From assembly GCA_022764045.1 (NCBI GenBank), contig JALERU010000061.1:1-64000 (forward strand): a stretch of DNA of 64,000 bases. Direction: 5' to 3'. Below the pieces are notes generated by a model. That model was given only the letters and a program-made list of their open reading frames with translations, searched no databases and was not told the DNA's origin. The stretch comes from Clostridiales bacterium (GTDB lineage: Bacteria; Bacillota; Clostridia; Oscillospirales; Oscillospiraceae). The position numbers and the translations under genes were made by a program. The stretch's first letter is position 1; every line of letters starts with the position of its first letter. Below, in pieces: positions 1 through 8,923 of the stretch.

Positions 1-1
1 C

Positions 2-1540
2 GAGGTCAGCCGCTCGCTTGCCGCCTGTGAGGGCGCGGTGCTGGTGGTGGACGCCTCACAGGGCGTGGAGGCCCAGACCCTCTCCAATACCTATCTGGCT
101 CTGGACAACAATCTGGAGATACTGCCCGTGGTGAACAAGATCGACCTGCCCGCCGCGGACCCCCAGCGGGTGAAGGACGAGATCGAGGAGATCATCGGCA
201 TCCCGGCCCAGGACGCGCCGGAGATCAGCGCCAAGGCAGGCATCAACATCGACGCGGTGTTGGATGACATTGTGAAGAATGTCCCCGCCCCCTCCGGCGA
301 CCCCAACGCGCCTTTAAAGGCCCTGATTTTCGACAGTCAGTACGACAACTACCGGGGCGTCATTGTCTTCATGCGCCTTGTGGACGGCTCTATCCGCAAA
401 GACAGCGAGGTGCTGCTCATGTCCACCGGCGCCAAATACAAGGTGGTGGAGGTGGGACACCTGCGCCCCATCGGCCTTGACCCCTGCGAGGAGCTGTCTG
501 CCGGTGATGTGGGCTATTTCACCGCCAGCATCAAGAACGTGGCGGATACCCAGGTTGGTGATACCGTCACCGACGCCGCCCGGCCCACGGCCCAGCCCCT
601 GCCCGGCTACCGGCCTGCCCGGCCCATGGTCTACTGCGGTATCTATACCGAGGACGGCTCCAAATATCCCGACCTGCGGGACGCTTTGGAAAAGCTGACA
701 TTAAACGACGCCTCCCTGTCCTTCGAGCCGGAGAGCTCTGTGGCCCTGGGCTTCGGTTTCCGCTGCGGCTTTCTGGGCATGCTCCATCTGGAGGTCATTC
801 AGGAGCGGCTGGAGCGGGAGTTTGACCTGGATCTGGTCACCACTCTGCCCTCCGTCATCTATAAAATCACCAAGTCCGACGGCGGCACTCTCATGGTGGA
901 CAATCCCCACAATTACCCCGATCCCACGGTGATTGCCGAGGCGGAGGAGCCCTATGTGAAGGTCTCCATCATCACCCCCAACGAGTTTGTGGGCAATATC
1001 ATGCCCCTGTGCCAGGACCGGCGTGGCGAATATAAGAATATGCAGTATCTGGACACCCGGCTTGTGGAGCTGCATTATGAGATGCCCTTAAACGAGATCA
1101 TCTACGACTTTTTCGACACCCTCAAGGCCCGCACCAAGGGCTATGCCTCTCTGGACTATGAGTTCTGCGCGTATAAGACCAGCGACCTTGTAAAGGTGGA
1201 CATGCTCCTGAACGGCGACCAGGTGGACGCCCTCAGCTTTATCGCCCACCGGGACAAGGCCTACCCCAGAGCCAGAAAGCTCTGTGAAAAGCTGAAAGAC
1301 AATATTCCGAGGCAGCTTTTCGAGGTGCCCATCCAGGCTGCCATCGGCGGCAAGATCATCGCCCGGGAGACCGTGAAGGCCATGCGCAAGGACGTGCTGG
1401 CCAAGTGCTACGGCGGCGACATCAGCCGGAAGAAAAAACTGCTGGAAAAGCAGAAGGAAGGCAAGAAAAAGATGCGCACCCTGGGCACCGTCCAGCTCCC
1501 CACGGAGGCCTTTATGGCGGTGCTCAAGCTGGATGAATAA
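2..1540 (+). CDS. lepA: Elongation factor 4 (LepA), 5'-truncated by window edge
   Basis: LepA is a ribosome-associated GTPase that back-translocates or remodels stalled ribosomes. The frame is open to the first base, and residues [12 protein letters not shown] precede the track's start, so the true start lies upstream of the window. The G1-G3 part of the GTPase domain is missing. The visible part begins near the [12 protein letters not shown] stretch and carries the G4 motif NKIDLP. Domain II, the elongation-factor G-like domains and the LepA-specific C-terminus follow, ending shortly after KKKMRTLG. Sequence is very typical of the family. It is followed directly by an intrinsic terminator, so it ends its transcription unit. 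The assignment is near certain; only the missing N-terminus limits it. Confidence 0.97.
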   Translation, partial: EVSRSLAACEGAVLVVDASQGVEAQTLSNTYLALDNNLEILPVVNKIDLPAADPQRVKDEIEEIIGIPAQDAPEISAKAGINIDAVLDDIVKNVPAPSGDPNAPLKALIFDSQYDNYRGVIVFMRLVDGSIRKDSEVLLMSTGAKYKVVEVGHLRPIGLDPCEELSAGDVGYFTASIKNVADTQVGDTVTDAARPTAQPLPGYRPARPMVYCGIYTEDGSKYPDLRDALEKLTLNDASLSFEPESSVALGFGFRCGFLGMLHLEVIQERLEREFDLDLVTTLPSVIYKITKSDGGTLMVDNPHNYPDPTVIAEAEEPYVKVSIITPNEFVGNIMPLCQDRRGEYKNMQYLDTRLVELHYEMPLNEIIYDFFDTLKARTKGYASLDYEFCAYKTSDLVKVDMLLNGDQVDALSFIAHRDKAYPRARKLCEKLKDNIPRQLFEVPIQAAIGGKIIARETVKAMRKDVLAKCYGGDISRKKKLLEKQKEGKKKMRTLGTVQLPTEAFMAVLKLDE

Positions 1541-1545
1541 CGGAC

Positions 1546-1575
1546 AAAAACCGGGCGGGTCCGCCCGGTTTTTTG
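1546..1575 (+). terminator. Intrinsic terminator after lepA
   Basis: The stem ACCGGGCGG/CCGCCCGGT with a short loop is followed by a run of T six bases after the lepA stop. It separates lepA from the sigma-factor operon. Confidence 0.9.
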
Positions 1576-1679
1576 TGTCTGCGGCAAGAATTTTGGAAAA
1601 CGCCGCAACAAATCCCCGACAGTTCCGGTCTATCAGAGTAAGAAGACCCCAGCGTGGAACCGAAAGGAGAGATGGCAGG

Positions 1680-2246
1680 ATGGGATGGAAGGACCAGGAT
1701 ATTCTGGCCTTATGCCATGCACGGGAACCCCAGGCCATCGCGGCCATGGCCGAAACATACGGGGCCTATTGCCACCGGGTGGCCCATAATATCTTGGGGG
1801 ATACCTCAGACGCGGAGGAGTGCGTCAACGACGCCTATCTGGCGGTGTGGAACGCCATCCCCGGGGCCGGCCCGGAGCATCTGCTGCCCTATCTGGCCAA
1901 AACCACCCGGAACATCGCCCTCAAGCGTCTGGAGCACAACCAGGCCCAAAAGCGGGACAGCCGGCTGAACGTGCTGCTGGATGAACTGGCGGAGGTCCTC
2001 CCCAGCGAGGAATCGGTGGAGGACGCCATGCTCCAGCGGGAGCTCATGGGGGCCATCAACGACTTTTTGCGCCACAAAGCCAGCAGAACCGAGCGAACGC
2101 TCTTCCTGCGCCGGTATTTCTGGGGGGACTCCATTGGGGACCTGTGCACGGAATTCCGGTTTAGCGAGAGTAAGGTCAGGTCCCAGCTTTTCCGAACCCG
2201 CGGGCGGCTGCGGAGTTACCTGAAGGAAAGGGGGCTGCTGGAATGA
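1680..2246 (+). CDS. ECF-type RNA polymerase sigma factor
   Basis: A 188-aa sigma-70 family protein of the extracytoplasmic-function size class. Region 2 is visible in the first ~90 residues (AEECVNDAYLAVWNAIP, core binding and -10 recognition). Region 4, a helix-turn-helix, is near the C-terminus (DLCTEFRFSESKVRSQLFRTRGRLRSYL). The track ORF begins at 1533 inside the lepA terminator. The start chosen is the ATG at 1680, preceded by AAAGGAGAG. The stop overlaps the next gene (ATGA), which implies translational coupling to a single-pass membrane protein that probably controls its activity. The target regulon cannot be told from this sequence. Confidence 0.9.
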   Translation: MGWKDQDILALCHAREPQAIAAMAETYGAYCHRVAHNILGDTSDAEECVNDAYLAVWNAIPGAGPEHLLPYLAKTTRNIALKRLEHNQAQKRDSRLNVLLDELAEVLPSEESVEDAMLQRELMGAINDFLRHKASRTERTLFLRRYFWGDSIGDLCTEFRFSESKVRSQLFRTRGRLRSYLKERGLLE

Positions 2247-3613
2247 AAGGCGAAAAGTTCTATGAAATGCTGGACATGCTGGACGACAGCCTGGTGCTGG
2301 AGTCGGCGGAGGTCAAGCGCAAGGTCTGGGGAAAACGGCTCAAGATCGTAGGGATCATTCTGGCGGCCGTTGTTGCCTATTGGCTGGTGAGCACCTATCC
2401 GGCGCGTCATCCACCAGACAGCATCGGCGGAGAGCCGGGCATCCTTCAAGACGAGGTGTATTATGCCTACGCTGGCAGCGGATTCCCCATTCCCGGTCAG
2501 GTGCTGGTGCCCCAGGGGATCTTCCGGTATGTGCCGGGGGAGGGGAAGGAACTGCTGGTGTCCCGGAAGGAATATCAGGTGGACGCCCTGTTCAGCGATT
2601 GGAGCTGGGGGGTCAATTCTCACAGCCTGTACTTTGTAGACAGCGCCACTGTCACCCTCTGGCGCATGGACCTGGAGACCCAGGAGAAAGAGGAACTCTA
2701 CAGGCCCGACGGAGCGGCCCCCACGGAGCAGTCCTCGTCGGATTGGAAGGGCTTGATGGAGGAAAAGGACTTTTGGACGGTGGTCCGGGACCTACTCACG
2801 GGAGAGCTTCCCGCAGAGGTATTGACCGGTGCCACGGAGGAGACATCGGGAGGGGACGTCATCCTGCGGTTGGACAACATCACAGAGGACACGGTGTGGG
2901 TGAGCTGCTATGGCGCCCAGGAACTCAATATGATCCTGGACAGCCGGACGGGAGAGGTCCTATCACAGCAGCCAGCGGACACCGAGACACCGGAGGGCGA
3001 GCCGATCTTGCGTACCTATGTTATCGGGGAGCGGGTCCTGGAAGCGGTCCGCATGGAACACCCCGAGGGATTCACCTATCGCAACTGGGAGCAGGAGGCG
3101 GAAGATGGCGGTTACTACTGGGTGGACCTGCGGGAAAACGGCCAGTCCATTCTGCCCGAGGGGACCCACATGTCCGAGGAGGGAGGATACTGGGGCGGCG
3201 ACGATTTGCTGGTGCACTATGGAAAACGAAACCAGCTGACCGAGGAAGGGGACTATGACCGCTGGGGATCTGACTACCTTCTGCTGACCGCGGAGGGGGA
3301 GACCGAGTTCCTGCCCGGTGAGATCAATGGGGTAGAGGTTACCTACCTGGCTTCCGCCCAAGGCTGGGCCTATTACACCGGAAAAGATTGGGAAAACCCC
3401 GACCCAGCCAAGCGCATGGCATTCCTGGGCGCGCGGAACCTGACCACGGGTGAAACCGTCTTGCTCAAGCAGCCCGTCGGGGAGTATTTCGAAGTGATAA
3501 CCGACGGCACCTGGTTTTACCGTTGTACTGGCAGCCAGACCAACTGCTACACCATCGACCACGACGCCCAGGGCAAGCCCTGCGGGCTGACCCTGGTGGA
3601 GGAGGATATCTGA
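2243..3613 (+). CDS. Single-pass membrane protein coupled to ECF sigma factor (putative anti-sigma/sensor)
   Basis: 456 aa. A cytoplasmic N-terminus of ~32 residues contains MLDMLDDSLVLESAE. One transmembrane helix follows (about 34-50, IVGIILAAVVAYWLV), then a ~400-residue extracytoplasmic region. That region has repeated aromatic and YY/W-rich segments (SLYFVDSATVTLWRMD, GWAYYTGKDW) reminiscent of beta-propeller or DUF5050-like folds. No catalytic motif is recognised. It overlaps the sigma gene by four bases. The short cytoplasmic tail, single helix and large outer domain match the architecture of ECF anti-sigma sensors. That role is inferred from position and topology, since no canonical zinc anti-sigma HxxxCxxC motif is seen. 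Confidence 0.7.
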   Translation: MKGEKFYEMLDMLDDSLVLESAEVKRKVWGKRLKIVGIILAAVVAYWLVSTYPARHPPDSIGGEPGILQDEVYYAYAGSGFPIPGQVLVPQGIFRYVPGEGKELLVSRKEYQVDALFSDWSWGVNSHSLYFVDSATVTLWRMDLETQEKEELYRPDGAAPTEQSSSDWKGLMEEKDFWTVVRDLLTGELPAEVLTGATEETSGGDVILRLDNITEDTVWVSCYGAQELNMILDSRTGEVLSQQPADTETPEGEPILRTYVIGERVLEAVRMEHPEGFTYRNWEQEAEDGGYYWVDLRENGQSILPEGTHMSEEGGYWGGDDLLVHYGKRNQLTEEGDYDRWGSDYLLLTAEGETEFLPGEINGVEVTYLASAQGWAYYTGKDWENPDPAKRMAFLGARNLTTGETVLLKQPVGEYFEVITDGTWFYRCTGSQTNCYTIDHDAQGKPCGLTLVEEDI

Positions 3614-3622
3614 ACAAATGGA

Positions 3623-3662
3623 AAAAGACGACCGGAGGCAACGCCTCCGGTCGTCTTTTTTA
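3623..3662. terminator. Bidirectional intrinsic terminator
   Basis: The perfect stem AAAAAGACGACCGGAGGC/GCCTCCGGTCGTCTTTTT lies between convergent genes ending at 3613 (+) and 3672 (-). It has A and T tracts on opposite sides, so it can work for both. Confidence 0.9.
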
Positions 3663-3671
3663 GCTGTGGGG

Positions 3672-4370
3672 TTACGCTTTTGGGGAGCGGGGTGGGGAAG
3701 ACCGCGCCCTTTGGCGGGCCTGGATGGTTTTTCGCCATTCCTGTTCCTGGCTGGTTTGGACAATGCCCAGGTCATGTTCCGTGAGAAGGATTTTAGGCAG
3801 CAGATCGGCGGTGGAAAGGGCGCCTTGAGAGACGCGCAGAGACCGCAAAGCAGCCCGATAGCCCAGGTGGAAGGCCTCCAAGGCCAGCCCAAACTCCTGA
3901 TCGTCCCAGAATAGGTCCAAGGTGATCCAGTGGTCCTGGGCGGATTCCTCCAACTGGTCATGCACGGCTTCAAACAGCGCTTTTGCCTGCTGGTGGCTGG
4001 TGTCATAGTCCGGGTACGTGGGTGCTTTCTCCAAGACAGCGTGTTCCACCAGGCCCAAATAGGGCCCTTTTAGGGGATCTGTGGAAAGATACTGCTGAAA
4101 GCCGGTGTAAAGCCCGGTGTGGAAGGAAAAGACCATTAAGTGATGAAGGGAGAGCCGCCGGGCGGTTTCCATTTTGGCCAGGGTGTCTTTCTGCTGGGCG
4201 GTCAGGATGGGAGATAGGGCCTCCAAGGCCCCGTGGTAGTCCCAGTCATAGGCCCCGCCGTCCCGGGCGAGACTTTTCTCCCGATTGTTGTTCAAAAGTT
4301 TGTCCAGCAGCTCTTCCGTGAAGAGTTGTTGGGCCATGGCGCTGAGTTCGTTTTCAAGATGGAGTGACAA
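3672..4370 (-). CDS. Unknown protein, paralogue of its upstream neighbour (DUF6809-like pattern)
   Basis: 232 aa, soluble, mostly helical, with no signal peptide. It aligns along its length with the neighbouring 202-aa protein: FTEELLDKLL/FTDDLLETLL, then a FHTGLYTGFQQ/LSGLYTGFQQ block, then DLFWDDQEFGLALEAFHLGYRAA/DTAWEDRAYGVAVQGFRLGFHAA. The twice-occurring 'F..G...GF' pattern resembles DUF6809-type proteins of Clostridia, but this is a weak impression. The start is probably TTG at 4370, behind GAAAGGAG. It is cotranscribed with the paralogue 40 bp upstream and ends at the shared terminator. Function unknown. The divergent XRE regulators suggest it is a regulated accessory gene. Confidence 0.6.
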   Translation of the reverse strand: MSLHLENELSAMAQQLFTEELLDKLLNNNREKSLARDGGAYDWDYHGALEALSPILTAQQKDTLAKMETARRLSLHHLMVFSFHTGLYTGFQQYLSTDPLKGPYLGLVEHAVLEKAPTYPDYDTSHQQAKALFEAVHDQLEESAQDHWITLDLFWDDQEFGLALEAFHLGYRAALRSLRVSQGALSTADLLPKILLTEHDLGIVQTSQEQEWRKTIQARQRARSSPPRSPKA

Positions 4371-4410
4371 GGGAAAGCGCTCCTTTCAATCAGGTGGTTT
4401 TGCAGGGGGA

Positions 4411-5019
4411 TCAGAACTGGGCCAGGTCGTCCTCCGCCCCGTGAAGGGCGGCCAGCCGCAGGCTGGAGAGTTCCTTGGGGCAGAGGGTTTCCAGAATCCG
4501 GACCGCCGCGTGAAAACCCAAGCGAAAGCCTTGGACCGCCACGCCATAGGCCCGGTCTTCCCAGGCGGTGTCCACGTTGACCAAAGCCGCCCGTTCCTCC
4601 TCTGACAGCGGTTCACGGATGCGCTGGAAGGCAGCCTCCGCCTGTAGCCACTTGTCAAAATAGGCCGGGCAGACCTGTGGCTTGTCCAAGGCGTCATGGG
4701 CCGCTGAATGATAAAAGAGGTCTTGGCTGGGCGTGTCTGTCAGGGCCTGTTGAAAGCCGGTGTAGAGACCGCTCAAGACGGAAAACCGGGAAAGCGCCTG
4801 GAGAGAGGACCGGCGGAGCCCCTCCAGAGCCGCCAGGTCCGCTTTCTGGGACTCGTTGAACACCAGCTTAAAGTGGTTTTTCCCCTCATAATACCGCCCC
4901 TCGTGGATGATGCTGTCTCTGGCGAGCATATTTCTTCGGTCCTCGACCAGGAGGGTTTCCAAGAGATCGTCGGTAAATATCGTTTCAGCGATGGAGTTGA
5001 GTGTGGTTTCGATACTCAT
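4411..5019 (-). CDS. Unknown protein, first gene of a paralogous pair facing XRE regulators
   Basis: 202 aa, soluble, with no recognisable enzyme motif. It shares the FxxGLYTGFQQ and WEDxxxGxAxxGFRLGF blocks with the following gene, so the two arose by tandem duplication. ATG at 5019 follows a GGGAGGAAAGG ribosome site. A strong promoter reads into it on the minus strand: TTTACA (5117-5122) and TATAAT (5094-5099) with 17-bp spacing. The -10 lies inside an ATGGCT...AGCCAT dyad. The location, head-to-head with a small XRE gene, implies repression by that regulator. No function can be assigned. Confidence 0.62.
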   Translation of the reverse strand: MSIETTLNSIAETIFTDDLLETLLVEDRRNMLARDSIIHEGRYYEGKNHFKLVFNESQKADLAALEGLRRSSLQALSRFSVLSGLYTGFQQALTDTPSQDLFYHSAAHDALDKPQVCPAYFDKWLQAEAAFQRIREPLSEEERAALVNVDTAWEDRAYGVAVQGFRLGFHAAVRILETLCPKELSSLRLAALHGAEDDLAQF

Positions 5020-5063
5020 AATCCTTTCCTCCCTTCATTGCATCAAATGAACCAATGCACTGT

Positions 5064-5122
5064 ATGGCTAAATAATGGCCATATCATATGGCTATTATAG
5101 CAGCCATAATAGAAGGTGTAAA
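5064..5122. promoter_or_regulatory. Divergent promoter with two ATGGCY dyads (putative XRE operator)
   Basis: Two inverted repeats are seen: ATGGCT-N7-GGCCAT (5064-5082) and ATGGCT-N8-AGCCAT (5088-5107). The second overlaps the -10 (TATAAT, 5094-5099) of a minus-strand promoter whose -35 TTTACA is at 5117-5122. The same motif recurs before the second XRE gene. Binding by the XRE proteins is inferred. Confidence 0.65.
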
Positions 5123-5134
5123 GGGGGGAGCCGA

Positions 5135-5347
5135 TTGATTCAGTATGCTTCTTTATGGAAAACAATGAAAAAGAAAAAATTCACCACCTATACCTTGCGG
5201 GAGAAACATAAGATTGGGCATGCAACAGTACAAAGACTTCAGGATAATAAACCAGTTTCGACATATACTCTTGATCGACTTTGCAAAATTTTGAATTGTC
5301 GGCTGGATGAAGTAGCAGAATACATCCCTGATAAAGAGGAAGAATAA
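5135..5347 (+). CDS. Small XRE-family helix-turn-helix regulator (copy 1)
   Basis: About 70 aa, almost entirely a Cro/CI-type helix-turn-helix of the YozG-like group. The recognition region GHATVQRLQDNKPVSTYTLDRLCKILNCRLDEVAEYIP is diagnostic. The track ORF starts at 5075 within the operator. The preferred start is TTG at 5135, right behind AAGGGGGGAG, because it aligns with the ATG of the second copy (LIQYASLW versus MIRYRPLW). It is AT-richer than its neighbours. It has no effector domain, so it probably acts as a simple DNA-binding repressor of the divergent pair and of itself. Confidence 0.75.
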   Translation: MIQYASLWKTMKKKKFTTYTLREKHKIGHATVQRLQDNKPVSTYTLDRLCKILNCRLDEVAEYIPDKEEE

Positions 5348-5359
5348 CCTTTGAATGAT

Positions 5360-5404
5360 ATGGCCAAATAATGGCCATATCATTCAGACCCTTATTCCAG
5401 CCAT
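5360..5404 (+). promoter_or_regulatory. Second copy of the ATGGCC operator-like element
   Basis: ATGGCC-N7-GGCCAT (5360-5378), then AGCCATAAT (5399-5407), repeats the arrangement upstream of XRE copy 1. The half-site partner of AGCCAT has decayed here. This supports duplication of an operator-plus-regulator unit. Confidence 0.6.
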
Positions 5405-5433
5405 AATGAAAGGATAGAGGGGGCTGTGAGGTT

Positions 5434-5643
5434 ATGATTCGATATCGCCCGCTATGGGACACCATGTCACGGCAAAAGGCAACAACATACACCTTGCGGG
5501 TAAAGCATGGAATGAGCCACGCTACGGTTCAACGCCTGCAAGCGGATATGCCTGTGTCAACACATACGTTGAATAAACTGTGTGAAATTTTGAATTGCCG
5601 ATTAGAAGATGTTGCGGAGTATGTGCCGGATGACACACTCTGA
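5434..5643 (+). CDS. Small XRE-family helix-turn-helix regulator (copy 2)
   Basis: 69 aa, again nearly all helix-turn-helix (SHATVQRLQADMPVSTHTLNKLCEILNCRLEDVAEYVP). It shares most positions with copy 1. The ATG follows AGAGGGGGC, a little far upstream. It lies 86 bp downstream of copy 1 and is preceded by its own version of the operator, so the whole regulator unit was duplicated in tandem. Divergence in the recognition helix (GHATVQRLQDN versus SHATVQRLQAD) is small, which would allow cross-binding. It is followed by an intrinsic terminator. Confidence 0.78.
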   Translation: MIRYRPLWDTMSRQKATTYTLRVKHGMSHATVQRLQADMPVSTHTLNKLCEILNCRLEDVAEYVPDDTL

Positions 5644-5666
5644 TCGAAATAATTCTGCTCTCATAA

Positions 5667-5702
5667 AAACGGTGCTAATACATTTGTAAGCACCGTTTTT
5701 CT
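5667..5702 (+). terminator. Intrinsic terminator after XRE copy 2
   Basis: The stem AAAACGGTGCT/AGCACCGTTTT with an AT-rich loop is followed by five T's. It ends the XRE unit. Confidence 0.88.
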
Positions 5703-5706
5703 ATTG

Positions 5707-5967
5707 TAACGTCACTACGAAATCGCCCCCTCATCAGTCAGCTGCGCTGACAGCTTCCCCCCGAGGGGAAGCCTACGCTACTTCGGTACGTTGGGGTGAT
5801 TACTACGGTATTTCTCTACATAAGCCATACAGGGTTTGCCAAAGCCTTCCCCTGGGGGGGAAGGTGGGCCGGCCAAAGGCCGGGTCGGATGAGGGCGGGC
5901 GTTGAGGGTTTCACAGCGTAGGTAATAGACCCACCGGCCCAAGGTGGCAACGAGATTCTTCTACCCT
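5707..5967 (-). repeat. Dispersed palindromic repeat, copy 1
   Basis: About 260 bp. It begins ATCGCCCCCTCATCAGTCAGC and runs through GGGGAAGCCTACGC, a middle containing CATAAGCCATACAGGG, and a CCTTCCCC...GGGGAAGG stem. It ends with the GGCCGG-rich stem and TCGGATGAGGGCG. The same unit occurs about ten times in this window, always between genes. No ORF in it is credible. Confidence 0.85.
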
Positions 5968-6245
5968 CCGTTACTACGAAATCGCCCCCTCATCAGTCAC
6001 CTTCGGTGACAGCTATGGTTTAAGGTGGCTTCGCATTGGATTGAATCGAACTGTCCCCCGGACAGTTCGACCCCCGAGGGGAAGCCTACGTGCTTTGTTA
6101 CGTTGGAGTGATTGCTGCGGTATTTTTCTACATAAGCCATACAGGGCCTGCCAACGCCTTCCCCTGGGGGGGAAGGTGGGCCGGCCAAAGGCCGGGTCGG
6201 ATGAGGGCGAGCGTTGAGGGTTCCGCAGCGTAGGAATAAAAGCAA
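5968..6245 (-). repeat. Dispersed palindromic repeat, copy 2, with 56-bp internal insert
   Basis: A direct tandem of copy 1. At 6015-6070 it carries a 56-bp segment with the stem TCGAACTGTC/GACAGTTCGA, which replaces two or so bases between GACAGCT and CCCCCGAGGGG. Two other copies in the window carry the same insert at the same site. Confidence 0.85.
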
Positions 6246-6446
6246 CTGCCTGCCCAACTGGCCCCGACCCCCCGCGCCGTAAGGCCAAATTGGAAAGAAA
6301 ACGACGCCGGAGAGCAGTTGGTTTTGTGCCAGCCGCTCTTTTTTTCGCAATCCAAGAAAAACCCGTGAAAAACCTACGGGTTTGTGCTAAAATAAACTAT
6401 TCAGGTGCGGCGCTCCGCCGCCAATAGACAGAGGAGGCGCACAGCC

Positions 6447-7028
6447 ATGTCGGCAAAAGAAGAATTTTTAGAGATCTTTCGGGAAAATGTCCACCGGGAG
6501 GGGGCAGAGGCCCTGCTGGATTATTTGACCAACAAAAGCGACTTTTTCACCGCCCCGGCCTCGGCCCGGTATCACGGGGCCTATGCCGGCGGCCTGTGCG
6601 AGCACAGCCTGAATGTTTACCACTGTCTCACAGATTACTTGGCCCGGGAACGGGTCACGGACCTCTACGGCCTGGAGTACAGCCCGGAGTCCATCACCCT
6701 GGTCTCCCTGCTCCACGACGTGTGCAAGATCGGCTGCTACAAGCCCTCCACCCGAAACGTGAAGGGGGAGGACGGCAAGTGGACCCAGGTGCCCACCTTT
6801 CTCTATGAAGACCCTCTGCCCTATGGCCACGGGGAGAAGTCGGTCTATGTGGTCAACGGCTTTGTCCGCCTGACCCGGGAGGAGGCCATGGCCATCCGCT
6901 GGCACATGGGCTTTTCCGGCACCGAGGATAGCCGCCTGGTGGGGAAGGCCTTTGCCAAGTATCCCCTGGCCTTCGCCCTGTCCGTGGCCGACATGGAGGC
7001 CACCTATTTCCTCGAAGAGGAACCTTGA
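6447..7028 (+). CDS. HD-domain hydrolase
   Basis: 193 aa. The HD metal-binding pattern is present: histidine in GGLCEHSLNVY (~50), then the LLHDVCKIG HD pair (~90), then later the RWHMG and LSVADMEATY positions. HD-superfamily proteins of this size are usually phosphohydrolases acting on nucleotides or oligoribonucleotides. The substrate here is not evident. The track start at 6405 is in the leader. The ATG at 6447 follows GAGGAGG. It sits 113 bp ahead of a DEAD-box helicase gene and may be cotranscribed with it, which would fit an RNA-related role. Confidence 0.82.
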   Translation: MSAKEEFLEIFRENVHREGAEALLDYLTNKSDFFTAPASARYHGAYAGGLCEHSLNVYHCLTDYLARERVTDLYGLEYSPESITLVSLLHDVCKIGCYKPSTRNVKGEDGKWTQVPTFLYEDPLPYGHGEKSVYVVNGFVRLTREEAMAIRWHMGFSGTEDSRLVGKAFAKYPLAFALSVADMEATYFLEEEP

Positions 7029-7141
7029 TTTTGATTGTCCGCCCACAGCGGCGGAACTCCGCGAGGCGTTTTGCCTTTGATACGAGAAACCACGTGGCCC
7101 TCCGGCGGAGGGAGGGCCCAGGAAAGGAAGCAGTTCTTTTT

Positions 7142-8923
7142 ATGACAAGCTTTACATCCCTTGGGATCACGCAACCTATTTTGCGGGCCCTGGCCGACTA
7201 TGGCTATGAGACCCCCACCGTGATCCAGGAAAAAGCCATCCCGGCAGGCATCGCAGGCCGGGATGTGCTGGGTAGCGCCCAAACAGGCACGGGCAAGACC
7301 TGTGCCTTTGGGGTGCCCATTTTGCAGCGGCTGGCCCAGGAGACGGGGAAGAAGGGCATCCGGGCCCTGATCCTCACCCCCACCCGGGAGCTGGCCATTC
7401 AGATTGACGACAACCTTCAGGCCTATGGCAAGTACCTGCCCCTCACCGAGACGGTGATCTTCGGCGGCGTGGGCCAGGCCCCCCAGGTGGAGAAGCTGAA
7501 GCGGGGGGTGGACATCCTCACCGCCACCCCCGGCCGCCTGCTGGACCTGGCGGGCCAGGGCCTGCTGGACCTGTCCGGGGTGGAGATCTTCGTCCTGGAC
7601 GAGGCCGACCGGATGCTGGACATGGGCTTTATCCACGACGTGCGGAAGGTGATTAAACTCCTGCCCCAGAAGAAACAGACCATGTTCTTCTCCGCCACCC
7701 TCCCCCCGGAGATCATGGACCTGGTGGACAGTCTCCTCCACGACCCGGTGAAGGCGGCCGCCGCCCCGGTGTCCTCCCCGGTGGAGATCATCCGCCAGGA
7801 GGTCTGCCTGGTGGACCGGAAGAACAAGACCACCCTCCTGCTGGAAATTTTAGAGCAGGAGCAGGTGAAAAACGCCCTGGTCTTCACCCGCACCAAGCAC
7901 GGGGCGGACAAGGTGGCCCGGGACCTCACCCGCAGGGGAGTGCCCGCCGCCGCCATCCACGGCAACAACTCCCAGACCGCCCGCCAGGAGAGCCTGCGGA
8001 ATTTTAAGGCCGGGGAAATCCCCGTCCTGGTGGCTACGGACATCGCCGCCCGGGGCCTGGATATCGAGGAGCTCTCCTACGTCTTTAACTACAACCTCTC
8101 CGAGGTCCCCGAGACCTACATCCACCGCATCGGCCGCACCGGCCGGGCCGGGCGGGGGGGCACCGCCATCTCCTTCTGCGACTACGGGGAGATGCCTATG
8201 CTGCGGGACATTGAACGGCTGCTGAAAAAGCCCATCCCCCGGCGGACGCACGATTACCCCATGGAGGTCTTTGAGGTCCCCCTGAAGGACGCCAAGGGCC
8301 GCCCGGTGAACCCCGAGGACGCCGAGGCCCGCCAGGCCGCCCGGGAGAAGAACGCCGCCCGGAAAAAGCAGGCGGCGGAAAAGGCCGCCCAGCAGCTGGA
8401 GGCCCCGGCCCAGCCCGCCGCCCCGGCCCTGAAAAAGGAAAAGACCCGGCGGGCCTTCCCCCACGGCAAGCAAAACCTGGGGAATTTGGAGGACTTCCTG
8501 GCCGCCCAGCCCACGGAAGAGGCGGCGGTCTCCTTCCAGCACCGGAACCCCCTGGAGGGGGAGGTCATCATGGACGCCACCGCCCGCCTGCTGGCGGCAA
8601 AGCCCGTCTATCACTACTATAAGCCCCACGCCGCCCACACCAAGGGCCACAAGGGCAAGCAGGAAAAGAAGAACCAGGGGGCCAAACCCCTCCCCGTGGA
8701 AAAGACCCCCAAGGCCGCCCAGGCGGCCCACCACCGGAAGGGCCCCAAAAAGGGCGCCCCCGCCCCGGTGAAGAAGGGGGACGCCCCCCAAAACCGCAAC
8801 CCCGCCCGATCCAACCGGAGCCGGGGCCGCATCCCGCCCCGGCCCGAGCCCCCTAAGAGCCGGCAGAAGGACTCCACCGAGCAAAACAGCCTCATGAAGC
8901 CCTTCTATATTAGCCATGATTAA
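7142..8923 (+). CDS. DEAD-box ATP-dependent RNA helicase
   Basis: 593 aa. The Q motif ([10 protein letters not shown], ~25-34) is followed by Walker A AQTGTGKT (46-53), PTRELA, a TPGR motif, DEAD (VLDEADRML), SAT, then ARGLD and [11 protein letters not shown] in the second RecA domain. The core ends near residue 375. A ~200-residue, Lys/Arg/Ala/Pro-rich low-complexity tail follows, which probably binds RNA or ribosomes as in RhlE/CshA-type helicases. The track start at 7025 is not supported. ATG at 7142 gives the normal [10 protein letters not shown]-terminus and follows GGAAAGGAAG. The leader has a CCCTCCGGCGGAGGG stem. It overlaps the next gene by 8 bp. Confidence 0.95.
   Translation: MTSFTSLGITQPILRALADYGYETPTVIQEKAIPAGIAGRDVLGSAQTGTGKTCAFGVPILQRLAQETGKKGIRALILTPTRELAIQIDDNLQAYGKYLPLTETVIFGGVGQAPQVEKLKRGVDILTATPGRLLDLAGQGLLDLSGVEIFVLDEADRMLDMGFIHDVRKVIKLLPQKKQTMFFSATLPPEIMDLVDSLLHDPVKAAAAPVSSPVEIIRQEVCLVDRKNKTTLLLEILEQEQVKNALVFTRTKHGADKVARDLTRRGVPAAAIHGNNSQTARQESLRNFKAGEIPVLVATDIAARGLDIEELSYVFNYNLSEVPETYIHRIGRTGRAGRGGTAISFCDYGEMPMLRDIERLLKKPIPRRTHDYPMEVFEVPLKDAKGRPVNPEDAEARQAAREKNAARKKQAAEKAAQQLEAPAQPAAPALKKEKTRRAFPHGKQNLGNLEDFLAAQPTEEAAVSFQHRNPLEGEVIMDATARLLAAKPVYHYYKPHAAHTKGHKGKQEKKNQGAKPLPVEKTPKAAQAAHHRKGPKKGAPAPVKKGDAPQNRNPARSNRSRGRIPPRPEPPKSRQKDSTEQNSLMKPFYISHD

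Noticed and set aside
5707-6355. ORFs of 70-120 aa inside the dispersed repeats (also at 17.7, 29.3, 36.3, 50.6 and 55.8 kb)
   Set aside because: They arise from the repeat sequence itself (e.g. PHPTRPLAGPPSPPG in several copies), lack ribosome sites and are broken by small indels between copies.
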